Assembly: GCA_038503065.1 (NCBI GenBank)
Contig: JBCAMK010000010.1
Span: 372,001 to 436,000 of the forward strand
Direction of reading: 5' to 3'
DNA: 64,000 bases
Source: Paragyromitra xinjiangensis
Lineage: Eukaryota; Ascomycota; Pezizomycetes; Pezizales; Discinaceae
The notes under the pieces were generated by a model. It did not search any database. It worked only from the letters and a program-made list of their open reading frames with translations, and was not told the origin of the DNA. Positions 24,842-36,669 of this stretch are shown here, piece after piece (position 1 is the first letter of the stretch; every line of letters starts with the position of its first letter). A program made the position numbers and the translations under genes.

Positions 24842-27800
24842 ATGGACTCCGTAGAGTGGTCTCGCTGCATGGCGAACATCTTCTTCGCCCATGGTGACCC
24901 TCAAGGAGAGCTCCAGAAGTTTCGACACTTCATCCCGCCATTTGTCCTCCGGACATTTTGCAACAGTAGTGATCAGAACGTGTGGGTGGTCTATGACCAG
25001 AACCAAATGTACAACCTCAATTTTGATTTGTTTTCTTTTTCATGATTCTTTAGTTTTTTTTGTGCGTTTGTACTAAATAAACATTTTGGTCCCCATCAGC
25101 CCCACGTGCGTCGGCGAGTCCGAGACCCTAATCATCTACAAGCCGGAGACCCGAGAGTTTGAGAAACGACACTGGACCGAGTGTTTCGGCGCCGAGAACA
25201 TCTACGGCCGTTTCTTCGATAACCTGACGACCCAAACATGGATGCGCGAAGGCTTTCGCAAGTTTGATGTGTTGAAGCGAGTAGACAGGGAGATTTTTAA
25301 TGGACTAGTAGACCCCATCTGGCAGATCCATCAGTTGCAGCCGTCGGGGAATATTTCTCTGCGACGAGACGATGTTTACTCACTAAGGAAGTTTTTGTTT
25401 CTCATGACCTCGCTGCATGGTCGGGACAGGACTATGCATTTGATGGCCCACGACCCTAATATGGAGGATGCTCGCATCAGGAGGAAGAGGTTCATCGAGG
25501 CGCATAGCATGGAACATCCAAGAGATGTGTGGTTGAATAACGCGGAACAGGTCCTGAATACACAGCACTGGGAGGTACACAATAACTTTTCGATCTTTGA
25601 TCTGGATCGTGAGGACTACCGTGCGAATGCGAGGGAAAGGTTCTTGGTATTCTGGGAGGCGGGTCCAGGGGATGAGTTCATTCTCACTGAAAACGGGTTT
25701 GGAGGTTTTGAGGGTGGTCAGATTGGAGCGAAGAAGAATATCACTATCAACATGAAGGCAAGGGAACACGAACAACACATCTATACCAAGGATTTCATGT
25801 GGCATCAGCTTTATGTTCTTTCTCCGACCCTGGTAGCGGCTTTGTGTCATGGTACTTTGATGCATCCGGAACTCACTCGGGCCCAGAGGAAGCGATGGGG
25901 ACTTCGAAGGTCTCTGTTGGAGACCTTGCCGCATGAGGTTGCGCCGAAGTATTATAAAGATATGGCCCGACAAGATGCATCGTTCTTGAAACCTGGTTGG
26001 ACATTGCCTGCGGAGGTTGAGCGAGCGTTTGGGACGAATGTTGCCCCCGAGAGGAGGGGTGCGGATGAGTTGGAATTCCCCGTACAACGTCTGTCACCTA
26101 AGCAGGTCGCTATGGTCAATAGTGTTCTCCTCCACAACCAGCAATCCGGCGCCATGGTCAAATCTGTCTGCTGCAGGTCTCCTCCACAGTACCAGTCTCT
26201 GTACAATTCACTCATCCAGTTCCACCACAACCCCTGGGATAAGTACTCCGAGGAGGACCAGAACGACTATGCACCGCTGACCGAGAGACTCCGTGTCTTC
26301 TTGGAACCCCAAGCTCCTCTGGAACCACTCGTTCATATGCAATACGCCCAACAGATGCAGCAACCCCAGCAGTTTGGTCACCATATGCCCTCCCACCAGA
26401 TCCACCCCATCCCCGTGCCAATCCCACAACCCATGTCTGACCCACGCCGCATCTTCACCGATAACCGTTCCATGACCATGCCTGAGGTCCCTCGCTATGA
26501 GCCGATTCATGTTGATATGCGTCCTGCCCACCTCCGCGCAAATAGTCAAATGTCCCATTCGTCCCATACCTCTTCCTTCACTCCCTCTTCCCAATCATCC
26601 CAGACCTACTCCTCTGCTTCTAGCCAGACTTCTAGCAGTCGGGCAACCAGCATCGATACCCCTCGCTTTGAGCCGAAGGAGATTGTCCGGGAACCTAAAT
26701 CCCGTCATCAGTCACCGACGCGCAGGAACGAGAAGCCGTTGTCGCAACGCAATAGTAACTCTCAAACCGAGAGCGTGCCGAGCCGTGCCAGCGATGGTAG
26801 TGGAAAGTCCAAGATCGATAAAGCAAGGTCCGAGAAACAGCCTCAGGCGTCGAAGGGGGCCAATATCGTGATCGAGCATGTCGTACAAGAGATCCAGGAG
26901 AGACATAGAGGACGACAGCTTGACCCTGCTAGGAATGAGAAGCCTGCGCAGAAGAAGGTTAGTCCTCAGCCTCAACCAGATCGTGTGGAACTTGTCGCCC
27001 CTGCGCCTAAGCCCCGTCAACAGGAACCAGTTAAGATTCAGCCGAAGCCACAGCCGCAACAGCAACAGCTGAAGCCGAGTTCCCTTCCTGAACGCCCGAT
27101 GTATGTGATGGACGTGATGGACCCGATGAGACCTGTGCAGCCAGAGCGCCAGAGGAGCGATCAACCTCAACAACAATGGGGATTCAATCCGGTTGAGATA
27201 CAGGGTCACCAGTACGAGATGGGGCTTCCTGAGCAGCAAGCTCACTCCCAGCAGTCCCAGAAGAGCGCAAACCAGTCGAATGAACGTCAGTCTCAGAGCA
27301 GTGAGCACGTTAGGCAGCGTCAATACGAGGTTGCGATGCAAGAACAACAGTGTCACCCTCCCCAGAGGAACACGAACCAGACCACCGAACGCACTTCTCA
27401 GGCCAGTGAGACTGCCAGACGTCAGCAGCAGTACGAGAACCCTCGCCCTGAGTTGGGACAGGTCCAGAGACCTATCAATCCTCCCTCTGACCGTCACAGC
27501 GCGGACACGACCTCTTCCCGTGGACGTCCGTATGAGCCTCCCAGGACCGAGCAAGGTCAGGTGCAGAGGCCCGTTCAGCGTTCGAATGAGCGTCAGCAGC
27601 AACCTGCCGCAGATAGTGGCCGAGCACACCAGAATGAGCAGCAGCCACAGCAAATGAGGAACACTAACTCTCACGAGCGTTCCTCTCACGGTAGTGAACA
27701 TGTTCGCCCACGTCAGTACGAGTTCGAGTTGTTGAAGCCTGAACAATCCAAGCCCCAGCCTTCTACCCATGCGCCCAAGCCTCCTCCACATAAGCCGCAG

Positions 27801-28601
27801 CCTCAGATCCAGATCCAGAAACCTCAACCTCAGAGGCCAAATGGTCTCGCGAATGAGACTGTTACCTCTCCTGTTGAGGAACCTCGAGGTCGTCAATACG
27901 AGGTCGTCACTCCTGAAGGTCTTCAGCCTCAGCCTCAGAGGAGCGCAAACAGTTCCAGTGAGCGTCAGATGCGTCCGGGTGTTGAGATTGTTCGACCTCA
28001 TGCCCTTGAGCCCGTTAGACCTGAGCCTCGCTCAACCCTCCAACCCCCAGCCCAGAAGCCAACTGCTCAGACCTCTCAGCCAGAGCGTCCCCAGTATTCC
28101 AATGGGATGTTGGAGAATGCGAAGATCAAGCAGCTCCGGTTTGATGCTAAGACGCTCACTCATAAGTTGTCCAACATGAGTCTTGATGGGTCTATGATTG
28201 TCGAGACTGGTGACAAGGATGACGAGAGTGAGGGTGGTTCCGAGGATGAGGAGGAAGAGGAAGAGGAAGAGGATGACGACGATGACGACGAGAGCTGGGA
28301 AGATGAGGGGTTCGCAGAGTCGGAGGAGTTGAGCAAGCCCAGGAAGCCCACTGTTCGCTTTGCTGATAGACCATTGTCGAGGACTGGGGGGCGGGTGCCA
28401 GTACACATTGAGCGTCCGTTGTCGAGACTTGGGTTCGGATTGGGCCTTGCACACCTTGGGCGCAAGGTCGACTTTATTGAGAGACCGTCTTCTAGGCTAG
28501 GTAGGCGTGTGGAGATCGCGCGGCCACTATCTAGGAATAGCCAGCGTCTGGTAGCAGGGAAGGTTAAGCATGGGCATGGCAATATCCACGCACATCGGTG
28601 A
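24842..28601 (+). CDS. DUF4238-like protein with long disordered Gln/Pro/Arg repeat region
   Basis: Two exons, 24842-25008 and 25100-28601, joined in phase (AT|GTACAA ... CATCAG|C), give 1222 residues. The weak donor makes the exon 1 end less certain than exon 2. The N-terminal 340 residues look folded and begin with the DUF4238 signature (QKFRHFIPPFVLRTFC); RFFDNLTTQTWMREGFRKFD and LYVLSPTLVAALCHGTLMHP follow. DUF4238 has no established biochemical role that I know of. From about residue 465 to 1050 the chain is Gln/Pro/Ser/Arg-rich, with a degenerate unit of roughly 40-60 residues containing ER or SE, a spacer, then RQYE, seen at least five times. An acidic run of Glu and Asp (28235-28300) follows. 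The basic tail carries four copies of RP(L/S)SR (ADRPLSR, IERPLSR, IERPSSR, ARPLSR). A scaffold or nuclear role is possible but not shown. Confidence 0.85.
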
Positions 28602-30786
28602 TCGGATATATGTGGGGTGAGGTGGCAGTCGTCTGTGCGGAGTTTTTTTTTCTCGTTTCGTTTCATAATCCGCCTTTTATTATTTTTGTTTATCTATTCC
28701 TTTTATTCCTTTTGTCTTTGATCGATGATGCCCTAATAATGTCTTTTTCTTCCTATGTTCTCGTCAATTCTTATGTTATGCGGTAACGTGATGTGGAAAA
28801 TATCTTGTATCAGGCGTTTTGTGTGGAAAAAGTCATGTATCTCATTTGTATCTGTATGGTGCTGTCGGGCTGGGGGGGTATATGGAGGGGGCGGGGACTG
28901 GGGGGGTTGGGCATTTTCATGGTCATAGACGGTGGATAAAGAAAACGGGGCGAGGTCTTTTTTTCCGGGGAAATATTTCGGGTTACACTTTTAGCATGGG
29001 ATAGCATAAAGGGGGTTTGTTTTTTCTTTCGTCTTTTATTTTATTTTTTTTATAGTTATACTTTACTTACCTTATTGTTCTTCGCCTCTTTTTCTTCATC
29101 CATTGTAAGGGCCGGGTATGTTTTTTTTCTTTCTTTCTTCGTTGGCGGATTCTGGTTTTTTTTGTTATGAAATGATCGCCCGGAGCCATTCGATATTGCT
29201 GCCGTGGGGTTTTTTGTTCCTCGTTCTTTATCCTCTTTTTCTTGGTTCCCCTCATTTTGCGTTCTTAAATCTTTAGCTGAGCTGCGGTGCGGTATCAAAT
29301 TTTTCTTCGCAAAACAAGTCGTTGATCGGGGGTTTTGAGGGGTGCATCCGTGGCCATTTATCCATCTCTGTGTTGTCCTTCTGGTTCGCTTTCGGAGTGG
29401 TGCAGCGCAGGTGGCGGATAGATACGAACATGATAATCGTCCTTATCGTAAGCACTGCGCGGAGGAGAGGAACCTCGCCATGCGCAGAACAGCGGTACAG
29501 TTGCAGTGACGGTACAGCAGTAACGGAAGACGAGAGTAGAAGAGGGGCTGGCAGGGGGTAGTGATAAACTTAGCCGCAAGTACCTACTGAATTGTAGGTG
29601 GTGTGCTTTGAGTTGCCAACGGTGTTCGTCAGATATTCACTCATTTAGAACATCGAATAGTATTTCACCCGGCATGCGGTAAGGGTGAATGCTGTAGGTC
29701 GTCCCGTTGAACCTATAACGGGAATCACGCTTATTTTGCACCGGAAGTACGTAAAGTACATCGTGTGGAGGGTTTCTGTGGGTTCGATGTATGCGGGAGA
29801 ATATAGAACAGCACGACGACGTGGTCGAAATTGTGTGGTGCGTGTCGGCTACCAGTCGGCTGCGTTTATCGTTAGTGCGCCTGTCACGCTTGCGTCTGTG
29901 CGAATGACGCGGCATGGACGACCAGTAACAGTTGGGTGCGCGTCCCGCGGGGGTTCCTATCGCGGTTAGGGGTGCCAGCATGGCTACCACGACCCACCAC
30001 GCATGGGGCCAAATCCAGCCATACGGGCAATACCGAGCGAGAAAAAAGAATAACAGTTATTATTTGTGTTTAATTGCAAGTCATCATTTGACTACACCCA
30101 CCTCTTGAGCTCCAGACGTTACACACATAAGGTAAGACATGGCTCCCCACGGTTTGGCACACACTTATCCCAAAGACCCACAAATTGACTTATGCTAGCT
30201 ACCATGATATGCCACATACTCTAAGGGCACAAAGATAAGCGCTCGACACCACACAGAAAACATGAAAAAGAATCAGTACGTAAATCACTGGGACCGAGTT
30301 CTTCTGTTGTGATACCACGTCATTTAACCCACGCCTCGCTCTTCCCGACTGTCGGTGTTTGTCGGCAATCAAATGTCACACTTGGATTTAGAACATACCT
30401 ACATGTAGATTACACCTACCATCAGAGGGCTCGTGCTTCCCACCTACGGATGAGTATATAGACAACGTCCCACCGCTGTGCTGGCCGCGGGATTGAGATT
30501 GCGCTTGCTGCGTTTACCATAGTCATTCATTCCGCCAGAAGCACAGCCTTCTGCAAATCCCTAACTGACAACTATTCCCCCGCCCAGAGCGACTACTAGG
30601 GTTTCACCCAATAGGGGAGCATCTGGCCTTCCCATACCTATTCACCTTATTCTTAATTAGAACCTTACTCCCTCCGTCATTCCCCCGTCACCAAATCTAA
30701 TTATTGATCTTTATCGCCTTGTTGATTAGGTAAATCGTTGAATCAAACATCCGCCAGAGGTTCGGTCGGCACTTAATTCTTCAACC
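28602..30786. other. Intergenic, no gene seen
   Basis: T-rich 3' flank of the DUF4238 gene to about 29300, then mixed sequence. No coding, tRNA or repeat signal recognised. Confidence 0.6.
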
Positions 30787-31680
30787 ATGGGTTACAAATC
30801 CTCACCGAACCCATCAGCTATGTTTTATCCTACTGTTCATATGCCTGAAAGCACGATAATCCGAGCCCTTGAGTATGTCAGCCAGAAGCTCACCGAAAAG
30901 GGTATTCACGTACACCTTGTAGTTGCTGGAGACGCGCTCTCTTGTCTGCTTTTCAGATCTAGACCCACAACGTTCGTATCCATTAAGTCCACTTGAGCAT
31001 CCACAGAAACTCTAACACAAAATGTATGAATTAGGTATATGGTTAGCGCCATTAAAGCAACAAGGCTTTCCCCTCGATCACTCAGTGTCTTTTCGAAAGC
31101 AGTCGAAAAGGCAGAGAAGAAGTTTGATCTGGCTCCGAATTGGATAAGCACTCATTTGGAAGACGAAATCGACCATGATTATATCGACTACGTCGTGCAC
31201 CGGAGCCTCCTTCAGAATCAAATCATCTTCTCGTCAGAGGGTCTAACACTCATCGCTGTTGATCTCTGTTTTGAACTCAAGGCTAGGATGCAGGCTTATT
31301 CGACACTCTTCTTCGCCAAGGATTTGGAGGACGCCGTTGTGATCTTGCGAAGACTGGTGGTTGTCTACAGGGGAAGGCCTTTGACTAAGGGATACATTGG
31401 GAGGAGCTACCCAAGGATGGAGGTTTCGGATCAGACTCTACTGCGAGTAAACGCGGAGTATGAATGGCAGTTTGGGACGAGGGGAGTGGTGGGTGTGAAT
31501 GATGAGTACATGGGATGGAGAAGGGAGGGGGGTGTTGATTGGAAAGTTTGTCTTGAGGACTTTGGGGGTGAAGGATTTGGGATTGAAAAGGGGTTCAATA
31601 CCTACGATAAACCACTACCGGAGACTCCTCAGGAGGCTTTCACCGCCTTATTTGCGACGAAGCAGGACCTTTACGACTGA
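30787..31680 (+). CDS. Unknown protein, possible degenerate nucleotidyltransferase fold
   Basis: Two exons, 30787-30971 and 31035-31680, give 276 residues. The join AC|GTTCGT ... GAATTAG|G is the only one I found that keeps frame and avoids stops. The donor is weak but a CTAAC branch lies 25 nt before the acceptor. The segment GIHVHLVVAGDALSCLLFRS followed by RPTT resembles the start of minimal nucleotidyltransferase-like domains (hydrophobic strand, G-[GD]-A, later R-x-T before D-x-D). Later YSTLFFAKDLEDAVVILRRL resembles the K-x-x-DLEDI helix of those proteins. The catalytic D-x-D expected after RPTT is not visible, so a non-catalytic protein or a misread exon junction are both possible. 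No signal peptide. Confidence 0.65.
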
Positions 31681-32156
31681 AGATGCTCAACACGGTAGCC
31701 ACTTGTTTTTGTTTCTTTGGACTTGCATTTCTTAAAATTCGCATTGTTTGTGTGGGCTGTTTAGATTTATTCGGGTTATGATTAAAGGGCATATATACTG
31801 GAGTTTTTTCTTTTCCACCCCATGGCATGGACTGTTTCTTTGGGTTTACGTTCTCACTTTTTTTTTTCCTTTAGAGGGTATCGGCGTTATTCTCTTTTCC
31901 TTACGACCGTTACGACCGTCACGATCATTAAACTCTTTTTTGTCGCTTATTTTTTCTTTATTTCCTAATTTCATATTCGTAATTTCTGGTATTTCTTATC
32001 CTCCATCATGTATTTTCCCGCGTTAAGAGAAACCTTAGGTGGAGATGATGCATTGAACGCATAAAACCTTATGTCTCCAAACCTTCACTCGTTACGCAAG
32101 TTTATTTTTTTTTTTCCCAGTCACTCAACAGTGTCAAGATCCAATCAATTGTGACT

Positions 32157-32351
32157 ATGAAATCACTAGCGGAATTTAGTGCAGAAATTTATGCAGAGGC
32201 AAAGCCTCACCTACCCAAAACCCACTCTTGGAGGATTTGTGGAGCCTGTTGGTGTGGTTGTGTATCATGCGCCGCATGCATTGGTATGGGGGCCGTGTTG
32301 GTCACGCAACGGAGTGACGGAACTATCTCGTTGACGTTTGAACACATGTGA
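32157..32351 (+). CDS. Candidate Cys-rich micro-ORF
   Basis: 64 codons starting MKSLAEFSAEIYAEA. It contains a dense cysteine cluster (CGACWCGCVSCAAC) and a C-terminal half like a short strand pair. The frame ends at a sequence resembling a splice donor (AT|GTGAGA), so a longer spliced gene is possible. No signal peptide and no homologue known to me; it may be chance. Confidence 0.25.
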   Translation: MKSLAEFSAEIYAEAKPHLPKTHSWRICGACWCGCVSCAACIGMGAVLVTQRSDGTISLTFEHM

Positions 32352-33305
32352 GAAAAAATACTTCTATTCTGGATCGTGACGGGTGAAGAATCAATATTAA
32401 GACTATAGATGTTAGCTCTTGTAAGGTGCTCATCCGTTTACGCCCCCAACCGTTGTGTATTAATTCGGACTTTCTTGGTGCAAGAAATTACGTGCAGGAT
32501 ATCATTAAACTAAGTTTCACTTTCAGTATTCTATCTCGATGTTCTTGTTGATCTTACGGCACAGTGCTGTGAACCAAATCGCCGGGCTTGTCTATCAGTG
32601 GGAGGTGGGATCTGGGTATGTGTCTGAAACATTTGGTGAGATCTTGATGTACAAACTTTTTGAACTTCTTCATCTGTAATGATGGTGGGGCGGTTCTTGT
32701 CCAAGGCGCTACAGCCTTACTGGCCTAACGCGCCTATTCCCACCAAAACACCCGGATATTAACGCATCGCGATCGGAGACATAAGTGGGAGGATGCGGCT
32801 GATTGTATCTATAACACTGATAACTGTCTCATATTATCGGCGATAGCTACCTGGGGTCAACTCAAGCCGGGGGAAGCTAATGTTAGATACGCCGCTGCCG
32901 CCGTGCCGTGACAGCGCGCACGCTAGTCCTCACGTGACTAAAAACTGTTCCAACCCCCGGTGACATTAGAGATGCAAAGGTTTTGCAACTGAATAGGCCT
33001 CTGTATCTCAGTAAATTTAGTTTGAAGATTGTATGCTTGGTTAAACGTATCCCAAGGCTCAGATCTTTTCGTTGGGTCAAGCTAGCCGACGCACCAACTA
33101 TACCAACCCCCAATCAACTTTGCGACCAAGTCATATCTTATGATGCGATTTAATCTTCACGCGAAATGTTCTTTGGGACTGTTCATCGCGATTATGTCCT
33201 AGTACATAATCGTTTAGTACGCGGGGTAAAGGTTTGTAAGACAATGTTGGTTATGCGCTAGGAAGCGTCATGAGCCTGGTGTAACTGGAGGCTGGGTTGC
33301 ATAAA

Positions 33306-33581
33306 ATGCTGATCATTGTCACGCTTGTCACGTACCGTGTAACATTCGTGTTTGTTGGTGTTACTAAAGCATCACAAAACGAGAAGAGAACGATAGTCAA
33401 GGCCAATGGTAAGCTGGTCTTTTGCCAAGGCGGAAAGTCATATGCTTTCCCTCACAACAGTTTTCGGCCCATCAACCAGGTACATTGCGGGTTGTATCCG
33501 ATAATCTACCGAATCCATGGAACTCCTAAGACATACAACATAGTTGAGCCCTGTCGGGAAACATTAGATCCACGGGAGTGA
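33306..33581 (+). CDS. Candidate small secreted protein
   Basis: A 91-residue single-exon frame. MLIIVTLVTYRVTFVFVGVT reads as a signal peptide followed by Lys-Ala-Ser. The mature part has three cysteines and an aromatic-rich core (QVHCGLYPIIYRIHGTPKTY). Size and layout resemble fungal small secreted or effector-like proteins, some of which adopt a ribonuclease-like fold; that comparison is impressionistic. The frame could also be chance, since neighbouring DNA shows no other gene. Confidence 0.35.
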   Translation: MLIIVTLVTYRVTFVFVGVTKASQNEKRTIVKANGKLVFCQGGKSYAFPHNSFRPINQVHCGLYPIIYRIHGTPKTYNIVEPCRETLDPRE

Positions 33582-35258
33582 TAAAGTATACGACTGCCGT
33601 TCACACCATTATCATTTGCGGTACTTGTTAGGGTTCCGGAACTAACCCCGTTTGCTTTTCAGGTCTGGGCCGTATGCTTATACATCCCGAGTCCGAAATC
33701 ATAATTCACAAGAACTTGATCAACCTTTGTTTTTGTGAATCTTGAGCATCCACGTGGGTATCTATGCAACTTTCACGTAACTAGGTACTTGTGGGTTTTC
33801 ATTATCACTAACAGCTATGTAGCTTGATTTTCTTGAATGTCGGTGCAGGGGTCTTGGGTTCTTCATCAACTTAGCCTGAGTGTATTGCGTGTCTAAAAAT
33901 GAAACTGAACCTCCCTGCTATTGTGGTCACCTTTGTGTCTATCGATGATGGCTTCCAACCATAACGATCTCCACAACTAATCTGTGTTTTATTCGAAGGG
34001 AATAGTAACATGCAACTTAAGCGGGGCTCTACTCCCTCAGAAGATAGCTTAATTGCTATCTACCGTGCCACATATCACTACGTGGAATGTAAGCATACGC
34101 CTCGTTTCCTTCAGCCTAGAAACCATCAAACCACCAAACCACACGGCCGTAGTTACGTAGTGTAATCGTGGTGTATTCTAAAGGCACCTGTTTCGTAAAC
34201 CTCCTACCGATGCAAACTACCTGCCTTTCGAGTAGCATCTGAACACATTGTAGAAATCAAGTTCGTGACATGTAATCCTTCAATCCTGATACCTTCGTGT
34301 ACGTATTCCACCCGTCATAGGGGAAAGAATCGTGGTTCTAAAAGATAGGCTGTTGAAATCATCCAAAGGGTTGGGATGCCTTAAGTTTTTATCCCAACGA
34401 TTCTGCCTCATTTCCTCCATACCCCAAGCCCTCATACCAGAATGCCTGTCCGCATAGCCAAAGATCCACCGGAGCTACCCGCCTCTGAGGCAATCAGGCT
34501 CTTAAAATAACCCACAGTCCTAAGAGAGAAGTAGCCCTCCCAGAGAGAGACCTCTAACTGGTCCACGAAGCCACTGATTCTTCCCGATTCTTGGATACGC
34601 AGCAATGCGGCGTCAACTCGCCCCGCATTCCCCCCACTAAAACGATCTCCTAATTGGCATTCTCAACGCCAGCACACTCTCGCGGCTCTGCCTTGTTTGT
34701 TTGCTTCCAAACAACCCCGCTTTCACTAGGGAAATTCCCCAGTGGAGCAGTCTCGATTAACCATACGGATCCAAGAACGATCAGCTCTAAATAGTCCCCA
34801 ATAGCTTTCTGTATCAGGAAGGCGTCATTTTGCCCATGATAAATCTCCAGTGGTCTGATTCTGGTACCAGAAAAGCTCGCACTAAGCTTGGTATCGCCCA
34901 CCCTATTTTCAGTGTTGCACATGTACCCGTGCAACCACTAGAGATAGCCTTGATCCCATATGTCGAAGATTCTCCAGTTGCACGCACTACCGTCGGGAAA
35001 GCGGCAGTTGTAGAGTAGTGTTCCACAGTCGGCCATAACGTGCCTTGTCGTAGACGCTTATCTCACAAAAATCAGCGCAAATTCAGTAAATCCTCACCCA
35101 AACAGATAGGGCTCTCCACGAGGGGGATAGAATGACTACCTAATACTAGAGGTGCTTTAGTGGTGATACGGCATCCTCGACGTTATCCCCCGGGGCAGCG
35201 TTCGACCGTCGAAGTACCGTCCAAGAGAGCTCGTTCGGCGTCAACCACGTTTTGGACC

Positions 35259-35277
35259 ACGTTTTGGACCAAAACGT
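35259..35277. other. 9-bp perfect palindrome with overlapping tandem copy
   Basis: ACGTTTTGG-A-CCAAAACGT, immediately preceded by another copy of the left arm (CACGTTTTGGAC repeated from 35247). Too short to call a transposon end. Confidence 0.5.
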
Positions 35278-36588
35278 TGGTTATGATCTACAAGCCATAT
35301 TCGCCAGCCTTGTCCTTAGGCTGGAAGCGGTTAGGTCCCGCTCTCGCGAGTCTTCATACTGTGGCCCGCAAACTAAATGAAAGATCAGCAGGTACTACAG
35401 ACCAAAAGCAAGCCTGGTCGCAAGAGCCAAAGATTTTGCGGAAAAAGCGCGGTTGCCAATTTTATGCGTTCTTCTCCGGAGTCTCGGCGCGTGCGCCACA
35501 GGTATTTCTAGTCCGGTTCAGAATAATGTCTTCAGACAAGGCGCGTAAGTGCGGATATCGACAGCCGCAAACGCGATCAAGAAGCGCGTTGCTTCTGCTG
35601 CTCGAATATCCGTTTCTTGGCAATAGCTGGCTACCAATATTCCAGGTTCGCTGGTACAGAGTTGTACGGCTAGCGGTATGGCCGCACAGATAGCACCAAG
35701 GTTATTTCTCTATATTAACCCCACCCTTGCCAGCAACTATCCTAAAGCGCCTTGGATGATTTCTCTGTGGGAAATTCAAGTTTTTCGATCGGTAAGGGTT
35801 CTAATTAGTCGTCTAATATATCTTATACCGTCCAATCTCGCCATCAGCCGCGTAATCCATATAGGTACGGCAACTCAATTCAAATAATTTTGAGCTAATT
35901 CAAGGATCTACTCCATCACCCCGCTCACAGAATAAACCACCGACTCGGAAAAAATACCAATAATTGGGGGAAAGTTTAGTACATAGATGAATTCCATCTC
36001 GGGGATTTTCCAACGGCCCGTTGTTTCCGTAGGACTATTCCGGAAGAAACATGGTATGCACGGCCGATCGTTTAAAGTGAACCCCAGGGCAAGTTTAAGT
36101 TCCAAAATGCTCATTTTATGACCTAGCACAGGTACCTTGCAGTACTGAACGCCAACAAAAAAAAAAACTCTCCGCACCAACGGCAGGTGGACGGGAAACG
36201 GTCCGACAGTTGGTATTGTACGATCTAACGTCTCGGATTGTCTCAAATCAGTAAATTTCCCGGGCAGGGCTAGAATGCGGGGTGTTCCATATTAGTATCC
36301 CGATTACCGTTAATCTGGAGGAGCGTCCATACCGTAAAATCCGAAACGGTGGCACTGTTGTAGTTCTAGTGGCGAGATTAGCGTAGAAAGATACAGGTGC
36401 CAGCGATACACAACTAATTGCTTAACTGTTCATTCGGCTGAGTACCGACGGCACCCTTGGTTCCGAGGAACTTGAAACCGTCTCTCCCGGGGCCGTTAGA
36501 TAGACGTGGAGGCGGGATAGATTCATATAAAATCCCAAATGTGGAAATATGAGGGTACTTGCTATGCTATATGGGAATCCTGAACTTG

Positions 36589-36596
36589 TATATAAA
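36589..36596 (+). promoter_or_regulatory. TATA box of the GH45 endoglucanase gene
   Basis: TATATAAA 74 nt upstream of the start codon. TATA-containing promoters fit strongly regulated secreted cellulase genes. Confidence 0.6.
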
Positions 36597-36669
36597 CCCC
36601 TTAAACCCCCTTCAGAATACCATCTCCTCATCATCACAGCTCCCCGCAACCAGCTATCACACCGTCAAT

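Larger units (their letters stand above)
31681..36588. other. 5-kb gene-poor region with two weak small-ORF candidates
   Basis: Apart from the two candidates listed separately (32157 and 33306), no gene is supported. Frames at 34650-35026 (-), 35160-35693 (+) and 35908-36246 (-) are open but lack recognisable domains and could be gene remnants. A 9-bp palindrome lies at 35259-35277. Confidence 0.5.

Noticed and set aside
24842..25076. Exon 1 of the DUF4238-like gene read through as a stand-alone ORF
   Set aside because: Reading through gives an unrelated Phe/Ser tail. Splicing at 25008 to 25100 joins it in frame to the large exon.
26712..28001. 429-codon frame on the minus strand
   Set aside because: Complement of the Gln/Pro/Arg-rich exon of the DUF4238-like gene; Leu/Arg-rich shadow without motifs.
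34650..35026. Overlapping minus-strand frames with an SSGCTGTCATL stretch
   Set aside because: Faintly like a Cys-containing secreted domain, but no start and no continuous frame could be built.
35160..35693. 177-codon frame on the plus strand
   Set aside because: Longest frame in that gap but no recognisable family, signal or splice context; composition looks like random sequence. Possibly part of a decayed gene.
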